The notes: generated from the letters alone by a model not told the origin. Positions 12,689-26,046 are shown, numbered from the stretch's first letter. The stretch is DNA of 64,000 nucleotides from Pipra filicauda (GCF_003945595.2 NW_024104426.1:620001-684000); one strand, 5' to 3'. Numbers and translations are program-made.

Positions 12689-15600
12689 CTATTTGCTAGA
12701 GTGGACTTCAGAGGAAACAAGTAGGAAAGACATTGTCAGCCATCTCTGAAAATAGCCCACAACAGAAGGAAGGAAACGGATGTCAGTCATTTCTGGAGCT
12801 CATCTCTCATTTCCCCATGGAAAATTTTATTCCACAATCACTACAAGGTAAATCTGCTTGCTGGGGGAGATGTTTAGAGCCTTCCATTGACTTTCTGTTT
12901 TATAAGGCATTGGAACTAAATATTTTGATTTATACTAGTAATTAAATTGTTTCCCTTTTGATGGGTTTCTAGCCTGTGTGTGCAGGACAAAGGACATCCC
13001 ATGGAAGTACAGCATTCCAGACAGGCAACTCAGTGCACCCAGGGTGGGGAAAAAAAGCATTTCTTTCTGTTGTTGCTGGCAGCTGGCAAGTACCAGCAAA
13101 AGGTTTGGTTGGGCTGAAAACTGTAGCGAGCTGGAATTAAATCACACAGTACTTTATTTACAGACCATGAGATTATGATCAGGCTGGATGTGAGGAGTGT
13201 TGATGATGATAATAATAATAGATTATTACTTCTACTACTACTACTACAACTACAATACCTAATATTCAAAACTGAACTACTCAAAATTGAAGCACTGCAT
13301 GAAGTATGGCCATGGTCTTCAAAAGGGCTCATAGCTGGACTCATGCTTACAGAGCATTTGCAACAACACAGATTTTAAAAACTTTCTGAATATTCTCAAC
13401 CTAAGTACTGAGAATACCTGAATACCCTACTTTCTGGATATTCTGAACTGGTAGTGTCAACAAAACCCCATTTCCACTTGTATTTGAAGGAGTTCTCTAA
13501 GTTGTCTTATCACCCATCTCTGTTCAGTGGTTTGCCTCGTTACAATCCCTATTCTGCACACCCTCAGCACCAGCACTTGTCCCTGGAATGTGAATTCTCT
13601 GCCACCTTCTGCTGTCCCCACTGCAGGAATCATCTTCCTGCATTTAACAGAGAGGTTTTCAAACTTCTTCCTTGCAGCTCTGACCCTTCAGTGTGCAGGC
13701 AGACACAGACAAGTGGTGGGAAGGGCTCTTGCTGAAGGAAGGGCATCTCACCCCGGATCATCCCCCCTGATATGATTCAATGTACAAATGAGTGTTGGCA
13801 CGAGGCAGTGTATATTCTCGGGATTTAAACGTGCTTTTTACAAGGAGGTAACTCTCATGTCTCTGGTGGGAGGGATTATGTGCACTTAGCAAGTTGCTGG
13901 TTATTATGACATGGACACGTACACATGAAGCTTGCATGGCTGAGTGTGTTATGTCATGGGCCATCTCCTCAACTGTGTAAGCAACTGCAGAGCCACTTCA
14001 CTGTCAGGCCCATTAGCACTTCATTCCTTAAGAGCTTAATCTTGCAATCCCTCCTACTGCTAGTAGCCCTTACTCATGTGAGTAAGCAGATCTTCCACTT
14101 CAGCCCTTGTAGCCTGTAAGCTGCTCCCTGTTCCTAGAAAATCCTCAGTGCCAGGAGGCTTTCCAGCCTCAGTGTTGTTGCTGTCATGTTCTTTGCAATT
14201 ATAATATTTATTCTCTGAAAGCCTCCTCATTCACTCTGACCTGGCTCTTCAATGAAGGTGGTGGCACAGAGCCTGCTGGCTTCGATCCCACAGACTCAGG
14301 GGCCTTATCTAAGGAGCTGCATCCTTAAAGTGCTGAGCATCGTGGGGTCCAGGCAGAGGCTAAAGCGTGGGCCAAAAGGGGAATCACACACACTGGCTCC
14401 ACTGCCACTCTGAAAATCACTCCCATGCCAAATTCCTGGCAATGTCCAGGCTTAGCTCTGGTTGTCAATAATTTGCAAGATTTCATAGCACAAGATATGA
14501 ACCTTCCCAATTTAGTGGTTCTGTGCAGCTCCAACCCCTTCAGTAACACCTCTGTACAAACTACATTACAACCCTCTGAAAATGCAGATTCCTGACGAAA
14601 TTCAGCTTTAAAACATGCAGGTGTGGCAGCACCTGTTTTTACTCAGTCAACACATTACTGCAATTAACTTACTGTATGGGGAGGAATGTGCATGAGAACT
14701 CGAGGCATGGCTGTGAGCAACAAGTATCTCTTTTCTTCCTGGCATCAGAATTAGGGGACAAAAAAGTTCCATGGGTGGTCCACAGGGAAGGGAGAAATCT
14801 TTCCTTTTCCTTTTCTTTTCCCTCCTCCACAAACAAGAAGTAAAGAATATGCGACTTTCAGCTGGCAGAATGTTCCTATCACTTTTAATTGCACCTTTCA
14901 GCAAATTCACCAACTGCTCCTTTGCCATTTATTTGCCAGGGGCTGAAGCATGAAAGGTGGTTATGCAAAGTGTGCTCTGGAAGGTTGCTGATATCCAGCC
15001 CTGGGGCTTGTTTGATTACATTCTTGCCCTGCCTAAGAGGGATGTTTTAGCCCTGGAATAAAAATAAAGCCAGGAAGACAAAGGAGATTTTGCTTTCTTG
15101 ATTCTTAGGGAAAGCAGCTGCCCACATTTGGTTGGATTTGAAGTGAATTGTGTATTTTGTGTCACATGGTCACAGGTTCACAGATCTTGGTGTTTAACTG
15201 ATGCCTTACCATCCGCATGCCGTGTCTCCAGGAAGGTATCAGCAGTGTTTGACAGATCTCACCAGTTTAATTCCCAGTGCCAATCCCTTTAGCTGTCCCC
15301 TAGAGCAGGATCCCCATTGGAACACGCTGCTGTACCTACCTGGTGACCGTGGGAAAAGACTTCTCTGCGCTCTGGTGTTTCAGAGTGTTCCCATGAACAG
15401 TGAATGTCTGTGTCCAAGCCCAGGCAGATTTTCGTTGCACGTGAGGAGAGGAGCAGCTGGCCCAGTGGTCAACCAGCAGTGCTCTATGGTTGGCACAGAT
15501 GTGGTTTGTGAACAGAGATGGAATTCCAGGAAGCTGGCACATCCTTGGCTTTGCTACAGGCTCCCTTTGGGGTTTTGCCCGTGGCACATGGATACCTCTG

Positions 15601-15980
15601 CTGTCTCTGAGCACCAGGTACCCTTGGGCTTTCCCTGGGGCATTTTGTCTAATCACTTCTTCTTCAGAGTTAGATGTGGGCAGATGGGAGAGGTACCTGC
15701 TTCCCCTTCTTGACCTACTTTGATGTTCACCCCATCACAGAGGGAAATTGGCTCCATCTCCCAGTTCTGCAGCAGAAGCAGATCCAGAGCCCCACGGCTT
15801 GTCCTGTGCTGGGGACAGTGTAACACCCTGGGGAGCCACCACGCTTGCCTTGCTCACAGCCCTCAGAGGAAGGAACACTGCTCAGAGCTGGCACAGACAT
15901 AATATTTAAACCTGTGAAACATTTTACCCTGTAAAAAACCCACATTTAACCCTGTAAACCCTCACAGCTGAGGATGGGGT
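12689..15980. other. Unique intergenic sequence
   Basis: About 3.3 kb. A trinucleotide-like low-complexity patch is at 13202-13256. Open frames up to 170 codons (15201-15713, plus) show no family, codon pattern or splice context that I recognise. Confidence 0.5.
13202..13256. repeat. GAT/AAT/CTA trinucleotide-rich patch
   Basis: GATGATGATAATAATAATAG is followed by an ACT/CTA triplet run and ACAACTACAA. Confidence 0.75.
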
Positions 15981-16030
15981 TTGGACCTTCAAGGGACCCT
16001 TCCAACCCAAACCGTTCTATGATTCCATGA
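15981..16030 (+). mobile_element. CR1 LINE 3' terminus, about 50 bp
   Basis: GGGACCCTTCCAACCCAAAC followed by CGTTCTATGATTCCATG. Confidence 0.75.
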
Positions 16031-16839
16031 AATCCAGCCCTATGGGAGTGGAACCTGTTCATAGGGGTAGCTCAGGTCTGAAGTTTTTCTACATGTGGAA
16101 GGAAGTTGCCATTAACTTTTTAACACTTTTGAAGGGGAATTTGCTGTTTGCTGGAGTGTTGGATTAGCAACACCCTCAGGACTTGCACACCCAGTCTGAA
16201 TGTGACCTGGACTACACCTAAAAAAGTTACTTAAGAAAATAGAAAAAGGCTGACAGGTTAAATTGACTTTTTTCACTACCAGATCTGTGCTCAGCTCAGA
16301 CAAACTCAAGGAGTGCTCTGGCAACCTGCAGTCCTTTTGGAAAATGACTACTACCCTTACCTGAGACACAGCTGCTTAAAAATCCTTCCCTGTCTTCTTT
16401 TTACATTCCTCCAATGTTGCAAAATACAGCTTCCCCAGCCAGATTTTTGTATATGCTGCAATTCCTTTTTAAAAATGGTAATTTTATAATATTTATAAAT
16501 ATATGCTTATATTTTATACATAGCTACTTTCTAGTAGAGTTGTATTTTCAATAAATTTCTTTTCAATTTCGTCTGTCCTGGATGTGTGCTCAAATGTGTG
16601 CCATTTCATCCCGAGGATTGTAATTTTTACACTGTGGGCAAAGAAGACTCAAAAGAATAAGGTTTTTCAGGCAAAATATCCAGGGGACAATATCTGCTTT
16701 CATAAAGCTCTTAAAATGCTGTTTGCCATTTCCTAATCTTATTCCCGGTTGGTTTGGTTTTTTTTTTATGCTGCTGGTGGCAAAGTCCGTGTACAGAAAA
16801 AAGTGAATATTTTAACCAATAGCCTGAAATCACACATTC

Positions 16840-17320
16840 TTTCATTGAAAACAGTTAATTAGGAATTGAGCTCCGAAGTTAATTTCACCAAGGTCATTCC
16901 CTGTTCTATTGGGTCCAGTGACCCTGTCTTAAGTAATCACGGCATTAACATACAAGGTTATAGCTTTCTTTTCAGTTGATGACATAATCTCTTTAATTGG
17001 TGTCAGGAGGCCTGCTTTATGAAAGGGCCATGGAAAACACCTATAGACTATAATTTTACTTTCCCCATTCACAGAGCAAATGAAACAAGCCCTAAGAATG
17101 TACTAGAGGCTCATTACATCTCCCAGCCTGTCAACACAAAGCCCCTCCGTTTCAGCCAAGGCATTAGGAATGATCAATTCTGTTTACTTCTAACTTCAGC
17201 CCGTGAACTATTAACCTTTTCAGCAAAACTGGTGAATAGTAAATGTCAGATAATCCTCTCTGAGAAAGTTAAGAGGGTAGATAATGCATTTTAATTGATT
17301 AAAACTCGCATGAACAAAAG
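16840..17320. promoter_or_regulatory. Candidate conserved non-coding element
   Basis: Repeat-free, AT-rich, with no coding potential. Dense homeodomain-type cores: CAGTTAATTAGG near 16850, TTTAATTGG near 16993 and TTTTAATTGATTAAAAC at about 17290. There are also GATA-like cores (CAGATAATCC). Called on motif density and texture only. Confidence 0.28.
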
Positions 17321-17904
17321 TTTAAAATATCAACAGGAGAATCCCTCACGATTCCTATTTTTGGTGGGACGTGATCCAACTATTCCGGGCTGACCCCGGT
17401 GTCTACTTTAATTTTAGCTTTTCTGAGAGAAAACTTTCCCAAAAGCTATACCTGAAAATTAATATTCTGCTTAGAAGAAATTCTGCTTTTAGGAGAGAAG
17501 GTCCCCTTCACAGCTCATGTGCAGGGGCTAGCCAGGGCTAAGCCAGGGCAGGATTTAGACCACTTGTTATTGTTGGTAAATTTAAACAAATATCCCTGCA
17601 AACCATACTTACAGAGTTCCAGAAACGGGTGTAAATAATTTTTTTTGTATGTTCTTTTTATTAAATAGTACTGGGAGTTACTACTTGGTTTTTTTTTTTC
17701 TTTTCCTTCAGGAGTTTTTACTCCTGCATATTCTATGATCGAACCGACTCCTTCACAGAGTGTTTTCTTTGTCAGTCCTACGAAATCTGTTGGCACTCTT
17801 TGAGTGACAGAGGGTCTTAAATTCTATAGTAACCAACACTACACTGTTTCTGGAGAAAACAAGACGTGTTTCACCCACACAACAATTATTCACATCTTCT
17901 CCTT

Positions 17905-17918
17905 CCCCCCCCCCCCCC
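17905..17918. repeat. Poly(C) run
   Basis: Fourteen consecutive C. Confidence 0.9.
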
Positions 17919-18277
17919 ATTGCATTCCTCTAAACCTTCTATTATTTCTGGGTTTTAGCATCTCTTTGGGGGAGTTCACATAACTCTCTTTACTACTGCT
18001 GCACATTACCTCCTGATCATTCCCAGCTTCTGAAGCTGTCCCTTAAGTTCATATGTTGAAATATCTTCAAAATTTTTCTACAGTTTTTATTTTCCGATTT
18101 AAAATAATTTTCGGTTTTGTTCAAGAAGGGGAGGAAAAATTGTAAATTACTTTATTGTTTTCAAACAAACAAACCTTTTTAGGGGGGAAAACTTGAAAAA
18201 TAAAAGTCTGGTTTTTCTTGGTTGTGGGTGCACAACACACTCATGTCAACCCTTCCCAATCTTTTAATTTCCACAAA

Positions 18278-18350
18278 ATCACAGAATATTCTGACTTAGA
18301 AGGGACCCACAAGGATCATCGAGTCCAAGTCTTCAGTGAATGGCCCATAA
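18278..18350 (-). mobile_element. CR1-type LINE 3' end, antisense, short
   Basis: TCACAGAATATTCTGACTTA then GAAGGGACCCACAAGGATCA, the antisense 3' end of a CR1 subfamily different from most copies here. Continues into GAGTCCAAGT and decays. Confidence 0.7.
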
Positions 18351-18977
18351 TTATATCAGGTTGTGTTTTATTCTTGTTATATTATGGCTTACACTAACCC
18401 TCCTGATCTTCAGAGCCATAGCTACTATAATAAAGGAAATAAAGAACACAACTTGTTATTTGTTACAAAAAAAAAACAATGCAAAAGACTGGCAAAAGCG
18501 TTGGTATGGAAGAGAGATTGTTAAACACATTTCAGAGAATAAACTCATCATTATCCATTTCTTATTAGCAAAGCTTTATTCCACTACTATCCTTATTATG
18601 TGAGGTGTTCCCAAAGGAAAGCCCACACTGTTTGCCACTGACTCTGCCATACTGAGCACAAAAATGCACCCCAAAATCTGGGTGTAAGTTATCAGCTATG
18701 TCCACTGACAAGTTTTTCCCCCAACTTTCTGTGGCTCAGAGCAGCCTGGTATGACAAACCCTGGCCTGTCACAGTCTCCGAGTGATGATGTTCTGTGAGC
18801 ATCATATTAGAAATCATAAAATCACCTTTCCCATCTTCTCTTATTTAGGGCCCCAAGGTGTTTTTTCAGTGTTTTGTGTAGCTTCTTGGGAGAGAAAACC
18901 CACTGCTGCATTTCCTTGTGCACAGGCACATGTCTGTTTTTTTAACACTGTGGAGCATAAGATGGGGACAAATTTTT
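18351..18977. other. Unique AT-rich sequence, nothing recognised
   Basis: About 630 bases between two CR1 copies. No coding signal. Confidence 0.55.
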
Positions 18978-19263
18978 AGCAGGACCTGTCGTGATAGAAC
19001 AAGAGGTGATGGTTTTAACCAGAAAGAGGATCATCTGAAATTAAATATAAGGAAGAGGTTTTTGCAATGAGGATAGTAAAACATTGGCACAGGTTGCCCA
19101 GAGAAGCTGTGGCTGCTCCACTCCTGGAAGTGTTCAAGGCCAGGTTGGATGTAGCTTTGAGCAGCCTGGTCTAGTGGAATGTGTCCCTGCCTATGGCAGG
19201 GAGGTTGGAACCAGATGGCCTTTAAAGGCCCCTTCCAACCCAAACCATTCTGTGATTCTATGA
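18978..19263 (+). mobile_element. CR1 LINE 3' end, sense
   Basis: From GATAGAACAAGAGG through GTTGCCCAGAGAAGCTGTGG and GTTCAAGGCCAGGTTGGATG to CCATTCTGTGATTCTATG. Confidence 0.9.
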
Positions 19264-20102
19264 GAAGGTGGTTCTGACATCCAGGAAGGAAAGTGCTGTT
19301 CCCCCTGCACCACCAGTGCTTTAGTCAGTGAAGTGATGGGTCTTCTGTCAGTGCAGCCTGCTTTGCTATCCAGGGCAACTGGGTTTTCCTGATGTTCCCT
19401 ATATGTGCTGTGTTCTGGGACTCACTGGGATCAGACCTCTCTCCTCTGCAGTCTCAGTGTTGGATGTAAGGATGTGACCCACACCAACATGCCTCATTAG
19501 TCTTACTCCACAAGGAACTCCAGATAATTTTGGCCATTACCTCTGGTTTACCTGGAGCTGCACAGTTGCAAAGTTAACTGGTTGATGCCGATGGAAAAGC
19601 TTGTCATGAGTTATTGCCATTATCTGCACTTGTGGAGCTGCCAGGATGCTGATCCTTCATTGCTCTACAAATGGGGCAAAAAAACCACTTCCATCCCAGA
19701 GAGTTGACCGTGTCACCTGGGCTCAAATTCCTTTTCATAGGGCTTGTTTCCTTCTTCTGAGTTTGCTGTGGGCTTTTGCCTGAGCTGGGTGGGGCTGTAG
19801 TTTCTCTGCCATTACCTTCTCTCCTTCTACTACCTTGTGGACTTGAGACCAAACAATAAGTCTTAGGAAGACAGTCAGCACTCCTGGTCAGCAGCTTCAG
19901 CCCTCCCCGTGGTGGCAGCAGTGACTCTGTGAGAAGCACTCACCCAAACTTCTGACACGGACCACAGTGTGAAAATTTAGGTCTTTTAAAATTCACCCCA
20001 TTGTTTATTCTTCATATTTAGATAATCATTATGTCAGAGCACAGTGCTGACTTCAGGGCAGAGGTAGGGATGTGTGTGTCTGGGGATGCACTCTGGGGGT
20101 CA
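19264..20102. other. Unique sequence, nothing recognised
   Basis: About 840 bases. An antisense 111-codon open frame (19604-19939) has no recognised family. Confidence 0.5.
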
Positions 20103-20340
20103 GAGTAGATTTAAACTACATACCAGGAAGAAAGTCTTGCCTGTGAGGGTGGTGAGGCACTGGCCAGAGTTGCCCAGAGAAGCTGTGGATGCCCCATCCC
20201 AGGGATTGTTCCAGGCCAGGTTGGATGGGGCTTGGAGCAATCTGATCTAGTGGGTGACATCCCTGCCCACGGCAGGGAGGTTGAAACAAGACGGTCTTTA
20301 AAGTCTCTTCCAACCCAGGCCATTCTGTGATCCTGTGATA
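20103..20340 (+). mobile_element. CR1 LINE 3' end, sense
   Basis: From ACTACATACCAGGAAGAAAG through GGTGGTGAGGCACTGG and CCACGGCAGGGAGGTTG to CCATTCTGTGATCCTGTGAT. Confidence 0.88.
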
Positions 20341-22377
20341 CTTGAGCTTGCTTATAACTTATTGCATGGATTTGGTAATAAAACAACTCCTTTTCTCAGA
20401 CAACGGTACTTCTTAGTTAGCCAAATAATTGTAAAATGTTTTCCGCCCTCCACACCCCAGCCTCCCTTCAGGAGAAGGCAGCTTCCCTCCAACACAGAAA
20501 CACTCCGTGATTTTCTTATTTGTCTTGCCTTTTTTTCGAACTTGTTTAAGTCTTCAGGAGCCCGTCTTGCCCATTTAGCCACAAAATGCATGTGCGTGCA
20601 TGCGTGCGCGTGTGTGCTTCCAGTGAAAAGAAGGGAAAAAACCCACAGGTTTGAGTTTGTACAATGTTTGCCCCTTTTCCCAGCAGGGATGGGTTTTGAG
20701 AGCCAGGAGACAAAAAGCATGGCCTCAACAAGCTGAATTTAAAAAAGAACATCATTTTCGTTATGTAGTCAATCTCAATTACAAGCAAATGTTTTCTCTG
20801 TTGAGACTTTTCTCCTTTCAGAGCATTATGCAAGGCTCTTTTGTGGGTTGAGAGAAAGGATCAGTGGTCAATAGGGAGCAGAGTGTTGTGTACAGTGGAT
20901 TTTTGTATCCTTTAGTCTACTACATAATGCGTTTTGTCAGGAGAACAGCCCAACATCCTGAGCAGATTTGCTGAATTAAAGAGCACAGCAGGGATAGGAA
21001 ACTTGTTGCTAGGTGACTGACAACTGCTGCATGTCACTATCTCTGCGCCGGAGGTTACTCTTCCCTTTTCTTCCACCACTCAGTCTTGCCTTTTAATCTG
21101 CATCTATAATTAACTCCCTTAATACCGTGCAGCCATTTCTCTCCCTTTTGCTTCACATAGTTCTCTCGCTCTTATTTAGCCTCGGATGGAGAGGATAAAA
21201 CTATTTGATTTTTTGTGCTTCGCTTGGTGGGGAGAAGTTGGGAGGTTTGGGCGGCACAGTGTCTCGTGTCAGCGCTGGGATGAGATGGCCCTTAAAAGGC
21301 ATTTCAGAAGATATATGCTCTTTGTTCAACTTAATGCTCAGTGAAACATTTCTGTGTTTACCATCCTCTCTAAAGCCTGTTTGTTTCAATTCAACTTAAT
21401 TGAAACGCGATTGCTTTTAACTGTTTAGGTTTGGTGACCTTCCAAGCTCTTTCGCTTGTGCATTTTGCAAAATAGATTTTCTTTATATGAGGCTCTTTCT
21501 TCAATGACTGGAAATCCAGGGCTGCATCTGGCCTAGATTTGTAGTGGCAGAAGTCAACCAAACAGCAGTGTTTACCCTGCTTATTTTTACTCCTATTTTT
21601 ATCCTTATTTTTCAGTTGCTCATCAACCATTAGTCTTATTTGTGAAGCTCTGTGTTGTTCCGAGGAAGGATCTGTGTTTGAGAATTACATCACTGGTTTA
21701 CACTCTAGAAATATATTTATTTTAATTTTAGTTTTTATTCCAACAGTAAGTCCAAAATACAGGGTATTTGATGATTGTCCTAATTGCAGGAATGTGATTA
21801 TTTTCTTGGGGTTTTATTTTAAAAAAATTACAACAAGATGTGTGCCAAGGCTTATTCTGGGCACTCTTTAAAATAGCACTTTTTTTCCTTCATTTTATGT
21901 GCATGTCTTTTTGGGGAAGCTCAATTCAGAAGTTCCAAGGAATTAAAACAACAAAAGCTCTTTTTTCTTCTGGCAGGTTTGTAATAAAGCTGCGATCATG
22001 GGAAGCGTGTACCTTAGACACTCTTTATGCTGAAAATTAGACAGCAATTTGAGAAGAATAGCCAAGCAGATGGGAGAAGTGCTCCTGGTGAAAATAGGTG
22101 GCAGTTGTTGCTTCTGGGGGACTGTCCCCTCCTTGCTCAGTAGAGCGCTGGACTTGAGCAATTTAAAGGAAAGGGAAAAAAAATCCCTAAGACTGTTGAG
22201 TAGCTGTTTCTGCACAGAAACTCTTTCCTCACCAGTGCAAAAGGTATCACTGACACCAGGAGCTGTAAATTATATCAGTCTCTATCAGTTTCTGTGAAAC
22301 AGGTCACTGAGGGCAACCTCAGTCACTGGGAGCAGGTGGCTTAATGAGCACTACCCAATTAATGTCCATGAGGAAGA
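20341..22377. other. Unique intergenic sequence
   Basis: About 2 kb with no gene. Contains a GT/GC alternating tract. Confidence 0.5.
20590..20618. repeat. Alternating purine-pyrimidine tract (GTGC/GCGT)
   Basis: ATGTGCGTGCATGCGTGCGC followed by GTGTGTGC. An alternating pattern with Z-DNA potential. Confidence 0.8.
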
Positions 22378-22730
22378 TGGTTTTAAAAGGGCATGGAGTG
22401 ATAGGACAAGGGGGGATGGCTTTAAACTGACAGAGGGCAGGGTTAGATTGGATATAAGAAAGAAATTCTTGGCTGTGAGGGTGGTGAGGCCCTGGCACAG
22501 GTTGCCCAGGGAAGCTGTGGCTGCCCCATCCCTGGAAGCGTTCAAGGCCAGTTTGGATGGGGCTTGGAGCAACCTGGGACAGTGGAAAGTTGCAGGGATA
22601 ATCTGGCAGGGATCAGGTAGATCCAACCATCCATCTAGAGGATCCATTTAGATCGTCTAGTTCCAACCCTCCTGTTGGAACTAGATGATCTCTAAGGTCC
22701 CTTCCAACAAAACCATTCTATGGTTTTCTG
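22378..22730 (+). mobile_element. CR1 LINE 3' part, sense, with rearranged 3' region and a hairpin
   Basis: Good CR1 sequence from AAAAGGGCATGGAGTGATAG to GGGACAGTGGAAAG. In translation it keeps the ORF2 C-terminal RKKFLAVRVVRPWHRLPREA. The normal CCCTGCCCATGGCAGGG stretch is then replaced by other sequence and a 17-bp inverted repeat. Normal CR1 resumes at AACTAGATGATCTCTAAGG. Confidence 0.88.
22651..22690. repeat. 17-bp inverted repeat (hairpin) inside a CR1
   Basis: Arms GATCGTCTAGTTCCAAC (22651-22667) and GTTGGAACTAGATGATC (22674-22690), one mismatch, 6-base loop. Confidence 0.9.
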
Positions 22731-25700
22731 ATTGCGTGAGCTTTGACTTCAGTTCTGTAGTCTGGGAATGTGAGTGGAGTCACTTTTGTCCATAATTGTG
22801 GTGTTTTTTCTTCCAGTTAGCCAAGGGCAAAATCCCACCTGAGGAAACCCTGCTTCACAATAGAGGAGAGGAAAAGAAGGCAATGTGTGGAGGAGCAGCA
22901 CAGGCAGTGATAGGGAGGACAAAGAGTGGGCAAGCAGTGAGAAGACATCAGCGTGGGGCTGTGTTGGCATCCAGGCCTTGAGAGGCAGCAGGGGAGAACT
23001 GCGGGGGCTGATCAAGAAGTGCCAAACATCCATAAATGATCCACCTGTTCAAAGGAGGCTTTCCATCCCAAACTGGGCATAAATCTAGTCACACTCTTAT
23101 TTGCTTCTTGAAGCCAGAAAAATGAGATTAAGACCTTATCCCTCAGGCTTGGTGCGAGGTCCAGTGTGCTGGGACAGGAGTACAAATCTGGGGCTGCAGG
23201 ATCTGAAGGGTTGGCTCTCAACTGCAGTGTGTGGTGGTAACAGGGTTTTGTTAGAGTGCTGTTCAGTGTGTCCCAATGTCTTCACACAGTGGTGTGTCAC
23301 CCACATTGGTGCTGACACATTTTGCAGGGAATTTTCGCCAAGTAGAAGCAAACACCGATCCTTTCGTGTTGTGTTGGGGGTCAAGTCCTACTCCCTTTAC
23401 TCAGCTAAAGAGTCTCTTTGAAGCCACCTGGAGAAGGAGAGTTGGACTCATGCTGCTGCTTGGAGGCCTGACTATGAATTCAAGTGGTTGCATTAGTCTG
23501 AGTTGAAATCTTCACAGTCATTGTTTGATATTGAAAAGTTGGTAGTTAAATCACAGTCTGTTAGTGACAAGGTCACAGCATCACCACAGCCTTGGGCTCA
23601 TGCTCTGAGCACAGAAGCAAGTTCTTGCCTTTCTCTCCCCAGCTCCAAAAGTGATGGACACACAAGTGTTATGGCAAAGTAGATGAAAGTGGGAAGTAAC
23701 TAAAAGGCTGTAATTTTCTTGAGTGCAAGCTCTAACACCAGAGAAAGCAACAGCAGCATCACACAACCCATTCACGTTTGCCTTTACCAACTCCTGCAGG
23801 AGTGCATTACTGCAGGAAAACAGGCTCTCCAGCCTGGAGAGGTAATATAGACAACCTCCATTCTCATCTGAAGCCTTTCCTCCCTCACACCCTTGACTTC
23901 CAATCTTCCTCTTAGCTTTCTTAGTTTTTAATGCACTCCTTGTTACAGACGCAGCTATTGCCAGAATCTGTCTCTGCAAAGCTGAGCCCTTTGCAGGCAC
24001 CAATCCCTTGGCATGAGAGGGAGAAGAGAAAATGAAAGGAGATGGTGGGAGAGCAGGAAACATCATGGACAGGAGGAGGAGACAACAGGTAAATGTCTTT
24101 GTCCCTCATCTGACACTGACCAGTCTCTGGACATAAAGTTTGCCCCACATGGGGTTGTTGTCCCAAGCATTACACATAAAACTGTGATAAAATCTATGAC
24201 CCTGCTGGCTGTACCTGTGTTGCCATTGCAGGAGCAGTGCATTTTAGGGGGTAGAAAGATCATGAGAGAGATGGAAGACATCTCTCCAGGCCAAGTCTAG
24301 TGTCTAGTGCCTGGAGAAACTTTCAGGCTTCTTCGGGAAGGTTCTTGCCATGCCATACCGTGCCTGTGAAGTGCAAGGACATCATGAAGAGTAGTAGGAC
24401 AGACTACATCATTAACTACTTCAAGGTGACACCTGCTTCCTGCTCTCCTCTCCAGGGAAGATGAGATTCAGTTCCCTTCTCCGGTGAAGGGAATAAATTC
24501 CCTATTCATATCCCACCTCTCTCTTTTCCCACCGCGCCATACAGTGGCTCTTCTGCTGGGTTATATCTTTATTTATGCAGTACTGGAGACAGATCATTTT
24601 TCCTTGCTGTGGATTTGTTTTCTTACCCAGAAAAACATGCAAAATACCCCCATACCATGTCTGAGATAAAAAAGTCGGGAACTGTGTGGGGAACACGACT
24701 GAGCATCAGTCATCACACCTGCTCTGCACAAAAATGCAGGTGTCAGCAAGGGATTCAAATACACTCCCAGGAACTCCTTTGCTAGGGAACACAAAGGAAA
24801 TATTACTTATAAAAGAGGATGTTACCCACACACCGTCGGAAAAGGCAGGAATCCTCAGGGTAGAGGGAAAAGTGTGGAATTGTAAGTCTGGAACAAGCAG
24901 CCCCTCAGCATGGGAAGTCCTGCTCAGGGCTGTCCACTCAGTTGCTCTTCCTCAGTGCAGTTTTTTCACAGTTAAGAGAATAAATCTAGACTTAGACATG
25001 TAAATTGGAGAGCACAATATCTGCTTCATATCCCAAACTATCCTTGACCCAGTAAAAGAAGCAGCAGCTCTGCAACTCAAGGATTCTCTCCTGACTTGTC
25101 TTGATCTCACTTATTAATAAATTTATGGACTCTGAGATGACTTGGCCAGACTGTATTCTTGTCTAAATTTAGCAGTCAATTTGGTTTATTGCTTCAGGGC
25201 TGCACTAAAGAAGAATCAACAAAAAAGCATCCCTTCCTTTTTTTTTTTATCACTGGAGTTAAAAGTGCATTTGTGTGAAAATGGGTCTGAGCTTGGAAAT
25301 AACAGCAATTAATTATTTATTAAGCACACACTGGGGACGGGCTTTCAAAAAAAACCCCACCACATCACACCTCTTTTCCTCAGAGTCACTTGTTTCTCCT
25401 TTGTCTCTTCATTGTCTGTGTTTTGGACTGGGTTTGCAAACAAGATTCCCTGGACCCAAACGATGCTACTGGAGAAGGTGGGAAGGAAGTGTGTGACCCA
25501 AGGGAAAGAAGTGCTCCTGGTGATGCTGCAGCTTCTTCGGGGCAGGTTTCTGTCATTTCAGAAGCCTATAAAGCGTCTCACATATTTCAATCTGGTCTGC
25601 TGAGAGGTAAAATTAAATCCTGCAGTGAAATCAATAGGACCAAGTAAAACATATCTGGAGCCATCTGCTGCCTAGTTAGAGCACAAAGAGAGACAGTTTC

Positions 25701-26046
25701 CCAAATTACTCTTTCAATGGAAAATGAGTAGCAGGTTTTATAACAGAATTTCATCTTGCAGGAAACCAATCAGAAATGCTTTTGTATCCGAACTTAGTCA
25801 CTGGCTGCATCTCTCATAATCTCTTACTGAGGCTCCAGCTCTGGGAACTGTGAAAGAGTCTGCTGTTTTGTTTTGTTGAAGGAAAAAAAACCAGTGGGAA
25901 TTAGGTGAAGATCTGCTCTCTTTGCCCCATTTCTCAGTCATGTGAGGAGCTGTTGGTTCAGTGTCTTATTTTAACTCCTTTTCAAGGCTGATGTCAGAGT
26001 GATTAAAGCCCTCACTGCGCCTTCTCTGCAGTCTCTGGTCCCTCTT
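22731..26046. other. Unique intergenic sequence
   Basis: About 3.3 kb. Open frames up to 161 codons (23581-24066, minus) have no recognised family. No RNA gene or mobile element seen. Confidence 0.5.

Larger units (their letters stand above)
16031..18277. other. AT-rich unique sequence
   Basis: About 2.2 kb without a gene. Holds the candidate regulatory block at 16840-17320 and a poly(C) run. Confidence 0.5.

Noticed and set aside
15201..15713. 170-codon plus-strand open frame
   Set aside because: Composition is unstructured and another long frame overlaps on the opposite strand. No domain recognised.
23581..24066. 161-codon antisense open frame
   Set aside because: No recognised domain or context for a gene.
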